From a virus: DNA of 64,000 bases. The position numbers and the translations under genes are program-made. Below the pieces are notes generated by a model. The model saw only the letters and a list, made by a program, of their open reading frames with translations, was not told where the DNA came from and searched no databases. Each line of letters starts with the position of its first letter. Positions within the stretch are counted from its first letter, which is position 1. This document shows positions 1 to 6,616 of the stretch, piece by piece. The stretch covers positions 16,420 to 80,419 of the IMG/VR virus record IMGVR_UViG_3300044766_000192; one strand, 5' to 3'.

Positions 1-537
1 CGCGCCGAGAGGTCTGGGTCAACAGCGTGGGCCGATCGCATCGACGAGCAGGCGAAGATGTTGCTCGCGACAGCAGGCTACACGGCGCCAAAGAAAATAA
101 AGCAGCTATTCCAAGAGATGCTCAAGGCTAGCGGCTCGGGCGTGTTGTTGTCGACGGTGCACAAGGTCAAGGGCCTCGAAGCCGATCGCGTTTTCTTGCT
201 CAAGCAGACGTTCGCGTGTGGTCGAGTAGTCGACGACGACGACGATCGCCCGCCACCGCAAGAAGAGATCAACATCGAATACGTCGCGATCACGCGCGCT
301 CGCGAGCACCTGACTTGGGTCGACATCGATCCGCAGGCTCGCGTCGTGGTCAATGCCGAGGACGAGCTTGACAGGCTGCCCGAATGCACCGACGGCCTAT
401 CGATAGGCGAGATCGGAGATCTCTTCGTCTACGCCGAGCGTCGAGCGCTGGAGCTGATGGAGAGCGATGAAGCGCTCGCCGATCGCTGGATGGCCCGCGC
501 CGAGATGTTGAACAAGGTGATGAAAGAGGCTCGATGA
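1..537 (+). CDS. UvrD/Rep-type superfamily 1 helicase, C-terminal part
   Basis: This is the 3' end of a gene that begins upstream of the window; the frame is open from base 1. The visible part carries the late motifs of superfamily 1A helicases: LLSTVHKVKGLEADRVFLL (motif V region) and EYVAITRAREHLTWVD (motif VI, with the RAR arginine finger). These belong to ATP-driven 3'-5' DNA unwinding in replication or repair. After motif VI a helical tail of about 80 residues follows. The stop overlaps the next gene by four bases (ATGA), so the two are probably co-translated. The N-terminal Walker A domain is outside the window, so completeness cannot be judged. Confidence 0.85.
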   Translation, partial: RAERSGSTAWADRIDEQAKMLLATAGYTAPKKIKQLFQEMLKASGSGVLLSTVHKVKGLEADRVFLLKQTFACGRVVDDDDDRPPPQEEINIEYVAITRAREHLTWVDIDPQARVVVNAEDELDRLPECTDGLSIGEIGDLFVYAERRALELMESDEALADRWMARAEMLNKVMKEAR

Positions 538-794
538 TGCAGGTAGAGATGAAGAACGGCCACTTGAACGGCCACTCGAACGGCCACTCGACGAACGGAT
601 CAAACGGCCATGGCGGTCGTGACGATGGCCTGCACGAGCCTCAGATCGAGCTGTGCTGCAAGCGCTTGGGTCACGGCTCGTGGTGCAATCTGCCCGAGAA
701 ACATCCGGGCGTGTGCGGGGGCGCTGACCCGAGCTATGATGTGATCGAAGAACGCCCACCGCTCTGGCGAAAGCACAAAGGCCAGAAGCCCTAG
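534..794 (+). CDS. small protein with NGH repeats and a Cys-rich core
   Basis: An 86-residue protein of unknown function. Residues 8-26 are a low-complexity run of NGH/SNG triplets. Residues 41-62 hold four Cys and two His (ELCCKRLGHGSWCNLPEK, then HPGVCGG), compatible with a small zinc-binding fold as in many phage accessory proteins. It starts by a four-base overlap with the helicase stop, which supports it as a real, coupled gene. It ends just before a class A promoter box. Confidence 0.6.
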   Translation: MMQVEMKNGHLNGHSNGHSTNGSNGHGGRDDGLHEPQIELCCKRLGHGSWCNLPEKHPGVCGGADPSYDVIEERPPLWRKHKGQKP

Positions 795-816
795 CTGTCA
801 GAGCGGCGTGCTAGAC
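795..816 (+). promoter_or_regulatory. class A promoter box before the Dam-type gene
   Basis: Match to YTGTCAGAGC-N4-TGCTAG. The TAGACG hexamer ends 7 bases before the GTG start at 825, so the mRNA is probably leaderless. Confidence 0.7.
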
Positions 817-824
817 GAGCGTTC

Positions 825-1763
825 GTGGAAGCTGTTGCTACTGAAGTATCGCCGCCGCCGAACATCACACCCTGGCTTCGCTGGGCTGGTGGAAAGCGGC
901 GGCTAGCGGCAAAGCTCGCGACCGAGATCACGGCGATCAAGCCCAAGATGTACGTCGAGCCGTTCCTTGGTGGCGGCGCCGTCGCGCTCGCACTGCCCGT
1001 CGAGCTAAACAAATTCCTCGCCGACGTCAATCCGCACTTGATCGACTGCTGGCTCTGCGTGCAGAAGATCCCAGGCGCGCTGTTCGCTGAGATCCGCCGC
1101 GTCGAGGATCAGTACGGCAACGGCTCGCCTACTGCTCCGCACAGCGAAGAGGGCTACAAGGCCGCGCGCACCGAATTCAACACGATGATCAACAACCCGC
1201 GTCCGATGTGGGCTCGCCGGTCGGCGCTGTTCATCTTCTTGAACGCACGTTGCTTCAATGGTCTTTGGCGCACGAACGCGAGCGGGCGGTTCAACGTGCC
1301 GTGGGGCAAGCTCGCGATGCCGCGCTGGCTCGGCGCCGAGGAGATGGCGCACTACAGCTCTGCGTTGAATCGCTGCTCGCTGTACGCCGAAGGCTACGCG
1401 TCGCTCTTGGGACGGCTGGCAACCGCTGCATCGCGCAAGACGCGCGGAACGATCGACGAGCTTCGGCACATGCTCGATGGATTCGCCGTTTATTGCGACC
1501 CGCCGTACGACACCACGTTCGACGGCTACAGTAAAGACGGCTTCGATGACGCCGATCAGCGCGTGCTCGGCTCGATGCTGTCGTCGTGGGCGAGCTGCGG
1601 CGCTGCCATCTGGGCCACGAACGCCGACACGCCACTGATCCGCGAGATCTACGACTGGGCTCAGATCGAAGCGATCGACGAACAGCACTCGGTTGGAGCT
1701 ACCGGCGATCGTCGAGGCAAGCGAAGCTGTCTGTTGATTAGAGGAGGAGCTGCGATCCGATGA
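825..1763 (+). CDS. D12-class N6-adenine DNA methyltransferase (Dam type)
   Basis: A 312-residue protein that should transfer a methyl group from S-adenosylmethionine to adenine N6 in a short DNA site. The order of motifs is that of the D12/Dam family: RWAGGKRRL near residue 20, the SAM-binding YVEPFLGGGAVALAL near residue 50, and the catalytic DPPY motif in YCDPPYDTTF near residue 225. Length is slightly above Dam (about 280). It starts with GTG, without a Shine-Dalgarno site, 7 bases after a class A -10 hexamer. It may protect virus DNA from restriction or mark it for replication control. The target sequence cannot be read from the gene. Confidence 0.9.
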   Translation: MEAVATEVSPPPNITPWLRWAGGKRRLAAKLATEITAIKPKMYVEPFLGGGAVALALPVELNKFLADVNPHLIDCWLCVQKIPGALFAEIRRVEDQYGNGSPTAPHSEEGYKAARTEFNTMINNPRPMWARRSALFIFLNARCFNGLWRTNASGRFNVPWGKLAMPRWLGAEEMAHYSSALNRCSLYAEGYASLLGRLATAASRKTRGTIDELRHMLDGFAVYCDPPYDTTFDGYSKDGFDDADQRVLGSMLSSWASCGAAIWATNADTPLIREIYDWAQIEAIDEQHSVGATGDRRGKRSCLLIRGGAAIR

Positions 1764-2185
1764 AGTGTGAACTTTGCAACGAGCGTCTTCTCGCCCTGGC
1801 GGATCCATCCCGCATCGAGCTGTTCTACGTCGCGCATCCCGTCGGCATGGACCACGGAAAGCGGCTGCTCAACGTCGCGAACGCCAAGAAGTGGATCGCT
1901 AAGCTCGTCGAGGCCGTTCCTGATATCGGCTTCGTTGCGCCGTGGCTGCCTTACGTCGAAGTTCTCGATGAAGGCAAGTATCGAGCCCGTGGCATCCGCG
2001 ATGATCTCGAAGCACTACGACGTTGCGACGGCATTGTCGCGGTTGGCGGTCAGGGCATGTCCTCGGGCATGAAGGCCGAGTGGAGCAAAGCGAGCGAATG
2101 GGCTTTGCGCCGCGTCGACTATTCGGTGCGCGGACTCGAAGGCGTCGTCGATCCCAGAGACTTCGTATCAGGGTACGTGCTATGA
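1760..2185 (+). CDS. DUF4406 / nucleoside 2-deoxyribosyltransferase-like protein
   Basis: A 141-residue protein. After a short CELC start it has the pattern of the deoxyribosyltransferase-like superfamily: FYVAHPVG (strand plus turn), a helix, FVAPWLPYV, then RDDLEALRRCDGIVAVGG and GMKAEWSKA, whose Glu is at the usual catalytic position. Members cleave N-glycosidic bonds of nucleosides, but the phage DUF4406 branch is uncharacterised. Start overlaps the methylase stop by four bases, pointing to a shared operon. Confidence 0.7.
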   Translation: MKCELCNERLLALADPSRIELFYVAHPVGMDHGKRLLNVANAKKWIAKLVEAVPDIGFVAPWLPYVEVLDEGKYRARGIRDDLEALRRCDGIVAVGGQGMSSGMKAEWSKASEWALRRVDYSVRGLEGVVDPRDFVSGYVL

Positions 2186-2436
2186 AAATCTCACCCGAGC
2201 TTGATCGAATCATCTCGGCCATCGCCGAGGCCAAGATGCACCTGATCATCGCCGTCGCTTGCAAGGCCGGAAGCTCCGAGCGCGCCAAAGAGATCGAAGG
2301 CATCAAATGCTCGACGGCAGCGACGCGCGAGCTGTTGCCGTTGATCGGCGGCTTCGAGCGGCTGCCGAAGAACCTTGCGATCGAGCTGCGGACCTGCGAG
2401 ATGGCCGTCGAGCGGCTCGAAAAGCAAACCGCGTAG
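2182..2436 (+). CDS. small helical protein, unknown function
   Basis: An 84-residue, mostly helical protein (MKISPELDRIISAIAEAKMH...). Start chosen at the ATG that overlaps the previous stop by four bases; a longer in-frame reading would run back through the preceding gene and is unlikely. No recognisable domain. It is the last gene of the operon that begins with the methylase. Confidence 0.6.
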   Translation: MKISPELDRIISAIAEAKMHLIIAVACKAGSSERAKEIEGIKCSTAATRELLPLIGGFERLPKNLAIELRTCEMAVERLEKQTA

Positions 2437-2479
2437 CGACGAGTTGACGACGTGGCCTAGGCTGTGACAGCCTCCTCGC

Positions 2480-2608
2480 ATGGCAAAGCGACGCAGGAAG
2501 CACGGATCTGGCTGTTCCCCGAGTGGCAAGAAGAAGAACGGCAGGCTCAAGAAGGGCTACCGTTGGGCCAAGGGTCGCAAGGGCTGCGCGATTCCGGCGA
2601 AGAAGTAA
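2480..2608 (+). CDS. tiny basic protein, MAK family
   Basis: A 42-residue, very basic protein starting MAKRRRKHGSGC, with about 20 Lys/Arg, two Cys and a Gly-rich middle. It is one of at least nine small proteins in the window that begin MA(K/R) and are rich in Lys/Arg with a few Cys. Such composition fits nucleic-acid neutralisation, as in protamine-like or viral core proteins, but that is inference. A hairpin directly after the stop may end its transcript. Confidence 0.6.
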   Translation: MAKRRRKHGSGCSPSGKKKNGRLKKGYRWAKGRKGCAIPAKK

Positions 2609-2611
2609 ACT

Positions 2612-2629
2612 ACTTCGTTCGCACGAAGT
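2612..2629 (+). terminator. hairpin after the 42-residue basic gene
   Basis: Perfect 7-bp stem ACTTCGT/ACGAAGT with loop TCGC, two bases downstream of the TAA region and followed by only TT. Weak as an intrinsic terminator but well placed. Confidence 0.35.
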
Positions 2630-2665
2630 TTGACGCGCCTTCGTGAATGTGGGATCTTGCTCCAC

Positions 2666-2758
2666 ATGGCAAAGAAGAAAACGTGTCCCTTCGGCAAGGT
2701 CTCTCGCGGCAAGCGCAAGGGACATTGCCGGAAGCACAAGAAGTCCAAGAAGCACTAG
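2666..2758 (+). CDS. tiny basic protein, MAK family
   Basis: A 30-residue protein (MAKKKTCPFGKVSRGKRK...) with 14 Lys/Arg, two Cys and four His. Same style as the 42-residue gene just upstream: MAK start, Gly/Ser spacers, ends in a Lys/His-rich tail. No Shine-Dalgarno site is obvious. Function unknown; a condensing or capsid-internal role is possible. Confidence 0.5.
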   Translation: MAKKKTCPFGKVSRGKRKGHCRKHKKSKKH

Positions 2759-2852
2759 TTCGTCGTCGCTTAGGACGTAGCGCAGCCTCGCTGTGCTCGG
2801 CCAGGCGTTGCTCGGCAAGGTCTGGCAACGCAATCCAAGGAAAGGCGCCGCG

Positions 2853-3167
2853 ATGCTATCGCTTGAAACCTGGGAGCAAACCGCGATCTTCGATCCGGCC
2901 GACCCCACGCAGAAGAAGATCGAGAAGTACGTCGGTATCCCTGGCGGGTACGGCACGTTCTACTTCAACAAGGTCCCGACCACGAGCCAGTTGCAAGGCC
3001 CGTTCACCGACGGAATCTCGACGGGTGCCGGTGTCGGTATCGGCCTCGTGATCGCGAGCGTCGTGCTCGGCGCTGGCGCGTGGGCCGCGCACAAGACCGG
3101 CTTGCTCAAGCGCGGCAGGAAAGCCATCGCCGGACTCGGCGGCTACCGGCGTCGTCGGAGGCGCTAG
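2853..3167 (+). CDS. single-span membrane protein with Arg tail and IAGLG motif
   Basis: A 104-residue protein. Residues 1-50 are soluble (MLSLETWEQTAIF...), about 56-80 form one membrane span rich in Gly/Val/Ala, followed by KRGRK, then IAGLGG and a C-terminal run of six Arg. Start taken at the ATG preceded by GGAAAGG. The (I)AGLG motif recurs in seven other membrane or virion-type proteins of this window. Likely a virion membrane protein; no family recognised. Confidence 0.65.
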   Translation: MLSLETWEQTAIFDPADPTQKKIEKYVGIPGGYGTFYFNKVPTTSQLQGPFTDGISTGAGVGIGLVIASVVLGAGAWAAHKTGLLKRGRKAIAGLGGYRRRRRR

Positions 3168-3170
3168 CTC

Positions 3171-3422
3171 GTGGCGAAGCACGGTCCGATTCACAAGATC
3201 GCTGGCTATCCGAAGGGCGACAAGATCACAGATTGGCACGGCAAGCCGATCGGAACGATCGTCCACAAGAGCTGCAAGCGCGTGCGCCCACATGAGCGCG
3301 GCGCGTGGATTTCCAACGAGCGCTGCTCGTACACGGTCAAGATCGACGGCCGGCTCTACACGGGGCGCGGTCGTGGCGAAGGTATTGTCGTCAATCTTCG
3401 TCAGATGAAGCGAGGTCTCTGA
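3171..3422 (+). CDS. small basic protein, MAK family
   Basis: An 83-residue basic protein starting (GTG) MAKHGPIHKIAGYPKGDK. It contains two Cys and repeated short basic beta-strand-like stretches (CSYTVKIDGRLYTGRGRGEGIVV), suggesting a compact beta fold. Gap to the previous gene is three bases, and its stop overlaps the next start (TGATG). Function unknown. Confidence 0.6.
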   Translation: MAKHGPIHKIAGYPKGDKITDWHGKPIGTIVHKSCKRVRPHERGAWISNERCSYTVKIDGRLYTGRGRGEGIVVNLRQMKRGL

Positions 3423-3640
3423 TGTCGAAGTCGCGTCGTCGTATCTCGACGCAGTATTGCGTTGAAACCGGGCGTGCGAGCTGGCATCAACAGCGCGCCG
3501 GGCACATCTCGTCGGGCTCTACGTGCTTCTGGTCCAAAAAGCAGGCGAAAAAGTACATGCGCGGCTTCAAGAAGCATCATCCCGACGAGCCGGCGTTCAT
3601 CAGGTCGGAGCGCAAGCTGCGCCATTTCGGGGGGCGCTAG
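3422..3640 (+). CDS. small basic protein
   Basis: A 72-residue protein (MSKSRRRISTQYCVETGRAS...) with 19 Lys/Arg, two Cys and several aromatic residues; the tail is ERKLRHFGGR. Start by overlap with the previous stop. It belongs with the other small basic proteins in this operon. No known domain. Confidence 0.6.
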   Translation: MSKSRRRISTQYCVETGRASWHQQRAGHISSGSTCFWSKKQAKKYMRGFKKHHPDEPAFIRSERKLRHFGGR

Positions 3641-3642
3641 TC

Positions 3643-4080
3643 ATGCCAAGCATTCTTACGCTCGAAGGGCCGCGACTGCTCGGGTTCGGCACGCCGAAGC
3701 TCAAACTCCTACGCATGAACGGCGCGATCGGCGATGCGATCGGCTGCGCCGGTTGTCAGCCGCGAGGTTTCGGCGACGCCGCGAGTGACGATCTAGCACA
3801 CTTCAACAACGCGCTCACCGCGTACATGGCGCAGGTCGCCGCGGTTAATAAGTCGTCGACGTGGTTGGGCCTCATCGGCGGCGTTGCGGGCGTGGTCGCG
3901 GGTGTTCTGATCAGCCGCCGCGTAAGCAAGCGCAAATACGCCAAGCTTGGCGGCGCGGTCGCTGGCGGGCTCGGGCTCGGACTCGGGACGTTCTTCGCGA
4001 GCCGATCGATCATGATGCCGGACTTCGTTGCACCGCAGACGACGGCGCAACAGCTGCTCACAAAAGATCTGACGTTCTGA
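3643..4080 (+). CDS. two-span membrane protein, unknown function
   Basis: A 145-residue protein. It starts MPSILTLEGPRLLGFG, which shares the short hydrophobic N-terminal pattern and a near-match to the (L)xGLG motif seen in other membrane proteins here. Two Gly/Val-rich spans lie at about 75-92 (WLGLIGGVAGVVAGVLI) and 103-122, separated by a very basic SRRVSKRKY loop. Such a hairpin with a basic turn fits a virion membrane or holin-like protein; I favour virion because of the neighbours. Confidence 0.6.
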   Translation: MPSILTLEGPRLLGFGTPKLKLLRMNGAIGDAIGCAGCQPRGFGDAASDDLAHFNNALTAYMAQVAAVNKSSTWLGLIGGVAGVVAGVLISRRVSKRKYAKLGGAVAGGLGLGLGTFFASRSIMMPDFVAPQTTAQQLLTKDLTF

Positions 4081-4577
4081 TGGCGAAGCGTCGACTACCG
4101 ATCGAGCCGTATGAAGGCCGTGACAAGCCCTATCACGGTCCATCAGAAGACTACCCGCGCGATCGAAGACCGAGTGGTGATGAGGGTCGTGACAAGCCCT
4201 ATCACGGCCCATCTGAGGACAATCCCCGCAAGGGCCTTCGCGGGCTCGGTATGGAGCGGCTAGTTTGCACGTCCGAACCGACGTCGCTCTCGCGTGTGCG
4301 CCTCAACCGAGGTGGCTACGTCGCTCCTATGGCCGGTATTCGACGTTGCACCGATCCATCGGGGAAGCCTGGCGGCTCATCTAGCTACTTCGGCCAGTTC
4401 TGCGCGAGCCCGGCGGCGGCCCAGACCTGCGCGTCGGCGAGCGATGGGCTTAGGTCGGGTGGCGTCGGCGGGATCGGCGTCGGTATGGGGGCCATTCCGC
4501 CCATCGCGTTGAAGTCGGCGACGAGCGTCGCCCAGTCGATGCCGTTCGGCGCTTTATCTGCACCTTTGGCGAGCTGA
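4080..4577 (+). CDS. MAK-family protein with 13-residue repeat
   Basis: A 165-residue reading starting MAKRRLPIEPYEGRDK. The 13-residue unit EGRDKPYHGPSED occurs twice (DNA units 4113-4151 and 4182-4220). LRGLGM follows at about residue 57, a strict (L)xGLG motif. The last 190 bases overlap the protease gene on the other strand, so the true product may end earlier or this tail may be a recent extension; the Ala/Gly-rich composition after residue 100 looks like non-selected antisense sequence. Start overlaps the previous stop. Confidence 0.5.
   Translation: MAKRRLPIEPYEGRDKPYHGPSEDYPRDRRPSGDEGRDKPYHGPSEDNPRKGLRGLGMERLVCTSEPTSLSRVRLNRGGYVAPMAGIRRCTDPSGKPGGSSSYFGQFCASPAAAQTCASASDGLRSGGVGGIGVGMGAIPPIALKSATSVAQSMPFGALSAPLAS
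4113..4220 (+). repeat. two 39-bp direct repeats inside the MAK-family gene
   Basis: Units at 4113-4151 and 4182-4220 differ by a few mostly silent changes and encode EGRDKPYHGPSED twice, so the protein repeat is selected. Confidence 0.7.
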
Positions 4578-5296
4578 TCGGGCGTGAGGATCACGAACAG
4601 CTGGCCTCCGACTCCGCGCGCGGCATACTGCGCGACGGCAGGCCACGTGATCGTACCGAATAGGCCCCACGAATCGATCTGCACGCCGCTCGGATCGTAG
4701 CCGAGGCCGATGACGGCGTGCCCGTTGTTTGGATCTGGCTGCCCGGCAACGTCCCACACGAAGCCGTCGGTTGATGGAAATGGGTTGATCCACTCATCGG
4801 GCAGCTCGATGCCGAACATCAGATTCTCGAACAGGAACATCGCGGCCTGGACTTCAGATTGATCCGTCGCGTCGACGGCGAGCCAGCCGCAAATCTTCGT
4901 ACCATCCACGAAGCCTTGGTTCTGCCAGAAGTTCAGCGCGGTTTCTTCGTCGCAGCCCTGATCCGTGTTCGGATCGTTGGGATCGTAGCCGCCGATCGCG
5001 CTGTAGTCCCCGACGATCTGGTTGTCCGCTGCGGTGAACAGTACGCCGGCATTTCCGGTCTCGACGCCGACGATGTGGTAGCCGCCTGCGATCACGCAAT
5101 CGCCGAGGCGATCGTTGCCGTAGATGTTCCGCAGCACCGGCAATGCTTTCGCGCTGTAGTCGCATGAGGCTGGCATGGCCGGCAGCTTCAGATAGTGCTT
5201 CAGACGAAGGCGCATCCCGAGCGCGCGAGGACGCCGACGTCCCATCTTGACGGTGCGGCCGAGGTGCGGAGCGGCGATCTCTTTGAGGGCTGTCAT
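4385..5296 (-). CDS. papain-like cysteine protease
   Basis: A 303-residue protein with a basic N-terminus (RTVKMGRRRPRALGMRLRL) and a papain-like (C1-type) core: NDRLGDCVIAGGYH with Cys67, NGHAVIGLGYD with His193, and QIDSWG at 207-211 where the third catalytic residue and the conserved SWG lie. After residue 260 a Pro-rich tail PIPTPIPPTPPDLSPS follows. It could process virion precursors, host envelope proteins or its own tail. Cysteine proteases drive capsid maturation in several tailless virus groups. The transcript start is probably leaderless from a TAGGCT element six bases before ATG. Its 3' end overlaps the convergent MAK gene by 193 bases. Confidence 0.8.
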   Translation of the reverse strand: MTALKEIAAPHLGRTVKMGRRRPRALGMRLRLKHYLKLPAMPASCDYSAKALPVLRNIYGNDRLGDCVIAGGYHIVGVETGNAGVLFTAADNQIVGDYSAIGGYDPNDPNTDQGCDEETALNFWQNQGFVDGTKICGWLAVDATDQSEVQAAMFLFENLMFGIELPDEWINPFPSTDGFVWDVAGQPDPNNGHAVIGLGYDPSGVQIDSWGLFGTITWPAVAQYAARGVGGQLFVILTPDQLAKGADKAPNGIDWATLVADFNAMGGMAPIPTPIPPTPPDLSPSLADAQVWAAAGLAQNWPK

Positions 5297-5312
5297 GGGC
5301 GCAGCCTACAAG
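5294..5312 (-). promoter_or_regulatory. class B leaderless promoter, protease gene
   Basis: TAGGCT, then six bases, then the ATG at 5296, reading leftwards. It is back to back with the promoter at 5321. Confidence 0.6.
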
Positions 5313-5320
5313 AATCTCCT

Positions 5321-5340
5321 CGTGATAGGCTAGCCCCATG
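5321..5340 (+). promoter_or_regulatory. class B leaderless promoter
   Basis: GTGATAGGCT, then six bases, then ATG at 5338. Extended -10 form TGATAGGCT; no Shine-Dalgarno site. Confidence 0.65.
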
Positions 5341-5607
5341 GCTAAGCGGTGCCCGATCTCGACCGTCGCACAGACCGTGATCTTTCCTCGGGCCTACGGC
5401 GTCGCGCGGGCCAAGAAATGGTTGCGCAAGCACAAGCTCAAGGCCAACAAGGTCGACTACGAGGCGAACACAATCCGGTTTCGGCAGATTTCGCCCAAGA
5501 GCTGTCGGCATGGCGACTTCGCGTCGATCCCGATGGGCAAGACGAGCATCCGCAAGATCATCTGTTGTCCCAAGACGAAACGTCGGCGCAAGAAAGCGAA
5601 GCGCTAG
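5338..5607 (+). CDS. small basic protein, MAK family
   Basis: An 89-residue protein starting MAKRCPISTVAQTVIFPR and ending in a Lys/Arg run (KTKRRRKKAKR) after a CC pair. It has four Cys in all. The middle alternates hydrophobic and basic residues as in a small alpha/beta fold. It heads a three-gene plus-strand operon of basic proteins and starts six bases after a class B -10 element. Function unknown; nucleic-acid or membrane-surface binding is likely from the charge. Confidence 0.65.
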   Translation: MAKRCPISTVAQTVIFPRAYGVARAKKWLRKHKLKANKVDYEANTIRFRQISPKSCRHGDFASIPMGKTSIRKIICCPKTKRRRKKAKR

Positions 5608-5868
5608 ATGGCGAAGCGTTCAAAGAAGCGTGCGAAGCCTCGCGTGAAGCGGGGCAAGAGCACCACGCGCGTCGTGCGTACGATGACACGGACCACGACG
5701 ACGCTGCGGGGCTCGCCGTCGGATCATGCGCACGAATACATGAACTACGTCGAGCGCGCCGAAGACGCGGTTCGACAAGGCGAAAAGGCGTCGGCCTGTG
5801 ACGCGATGTACACCGCCGCGCTTCAGTCGAGCGGAGCCGGGGCAGTTGCAGTCCGCGAGAGCACTTAG
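5608..5868 (+). CDS. small basic protein, MAK family, with possible amber-interrupted tail
   Basis: An 86-residue protein: residues 1-35 are extremely basic (MAKRSKKRAKPRVKRGKS), then a helical region HAHEYMNYVERAEDAVRQG and CDAMYTAAL. It starts one base after the previous stop. After its TAG stop the same frame continues without interruption for 36 more codons (to 5979) with good coding character, ending in a four-base overlap with the next start. The gene may therefore have been longer and be cut by one amber codon, or be read through. Confidence 0.6.
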   Translation: MAKRSKKRAKPRVKRGKSTTRVVRTMTRTTTTLRGSPSDHAHEYMNYVERAEDAVRQGEKASACDAMYTAALQSSGAGAVAVREST

Positions 5869-5979
5869 GCGTTCAGCCAAGGATCGTTCGAGCGCAAGCA
5901 AGCTGATGCCCGCCACGACAAGCTACTCAAGCGCTCGATCAGGCTCGACGACAAAATTCGCGCAAAGTGCCTCCGATGA
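5869..5979 (+). pseudogene. in-frame continuation behind an amber codon
   Basis: Thirty-six codons in the same frame as the gene ending at 5868, starting AFSQGSFERKQADARHDK and ending DDKIRAKCLR. There is no ATG, GTG or TTG inside to start it alone. Its TGA overlaps the ATG of the next gene (ATGA), the usual joint in this genome. This suggests the original stop was here. Confidence 0.45.
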
Positions 5980-6317
5980 CCACCGCGAAGCAAACATATC
6001 GGCTGCGCATCGGGAAGCATAAAGAGAAAGAGATCATCGCAACGCCTCACCAAGCCGCGCGGCAAGCTGCCCGGTTCGCAGCGCGCGGCACGCTCGTCCG
6101 TACCAAAGGAATGTGGGATCAGCCCGAGGACATGCAGCTACCCGAGAAAACCACGCTCGTCGACGATCACGGCGCCGTGCTCATGACTTGTGCGCCGTCA
6201 GTTGTATCGACAGGCGCAGCGCGTGCTGGGCGGCGGGTCAAGTACAGCTTTGCGCGTTGTACGATCAAGCCGGCGTTCAAGAAACTGATCCACAAGACCA
6301 AGCGCAAGAAGCGCTAG
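5976..6317 (+). CDS. small basic protein, unknown function
   Basis: A 113-residue protein (MTTAKQTYRLRIGKHKEKE...) with a helical AARQAARFAARG segment, two Cys and a basic C-terminus KLIHKTKRKKR. I start it at the ATG that overlaps the preceding TGA, not at the GTG nine bases upstream. It converges on, and overlaps by four bases, the gene on the other strand. Confidence 0.55.
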   Translation: MTTAKQTYRLRIGKHKEKEIIATPHQAARQAARFAARGTLVRTKGMWDQPEDMQLPEKTTLVDDHGAVLMTCAPSVVSTGAARAGRRVKYSFARCTIKPAFKKLIHKTKRKKR

Positions 6318-6613
6318 CCGATCTTTTCGATCTTCCACTTGCGGCCGATGCCACCGTCGTACAACGCCTCTTCGCATGTAGAACGAATCACGTCGCCGAT
6401 CGGGCCGTCGTCGTCGAACGTCGTGAGCTGCATCTTGCCGCGCTCTTTGGTGCTCGGGTGTAGGATCGCGTACCAGTCTTTGCGCCAGCGAGCCCTGAAC
6501 TGCACGGTCATGCCGACTTTGCTCGGGCACTTCCACTTGCAGATCTTCATGTCGTCGCCGACGTCGAGCCACGGGCGCGTACAGACGAGCTTGATGGGAG
6601 ATTTCTTGGCCAT
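6314..6613 (-). CDS. small MAK-family protein with Cys pairs
   Basis: A 99-residue protein (MAKKSPIKLVCTRPWLDVGDD...) with Cys at 11, about 25 and 29 (CKWKCPS) and near 80, and a Trp-rich basic core (RARWRKDWYAIL). Possibly a small Zn-binding or SH3-like beta fold. It lies directly downstream of the SGNH hydrolase on the same strand, with three bases between them, so probably in one operon. Confidence 0.55.
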   Translation of the reverse strand: MAKKSPIKLVCTRPWLDVGDDMKICKWKCPSKVGMTVQFRARWRKDWYAILHPSTKERGKMQLTTFDDDGPIGDVIRSTCEEALYDGGIGRKWKIEKIG

Positions 6614-6616
6614 TGG

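Noticed and set aside
795-816. Class A box as a sigma-54 promoter
   Set aside because: The GG of the -24 element is missing and the distance to GC is one base too long.
1005-1808. Long minus-strand reading frame opposite the methylase
   Set aside because: Arg-rich, no domain, entirely opposite a well-supported gene; a typical high-G+C shadow.
5608-5979. Genome-wide TAG recoding
   Set aside because: TAG ends many clearly intact genes in the window, so it is a normal stop here.
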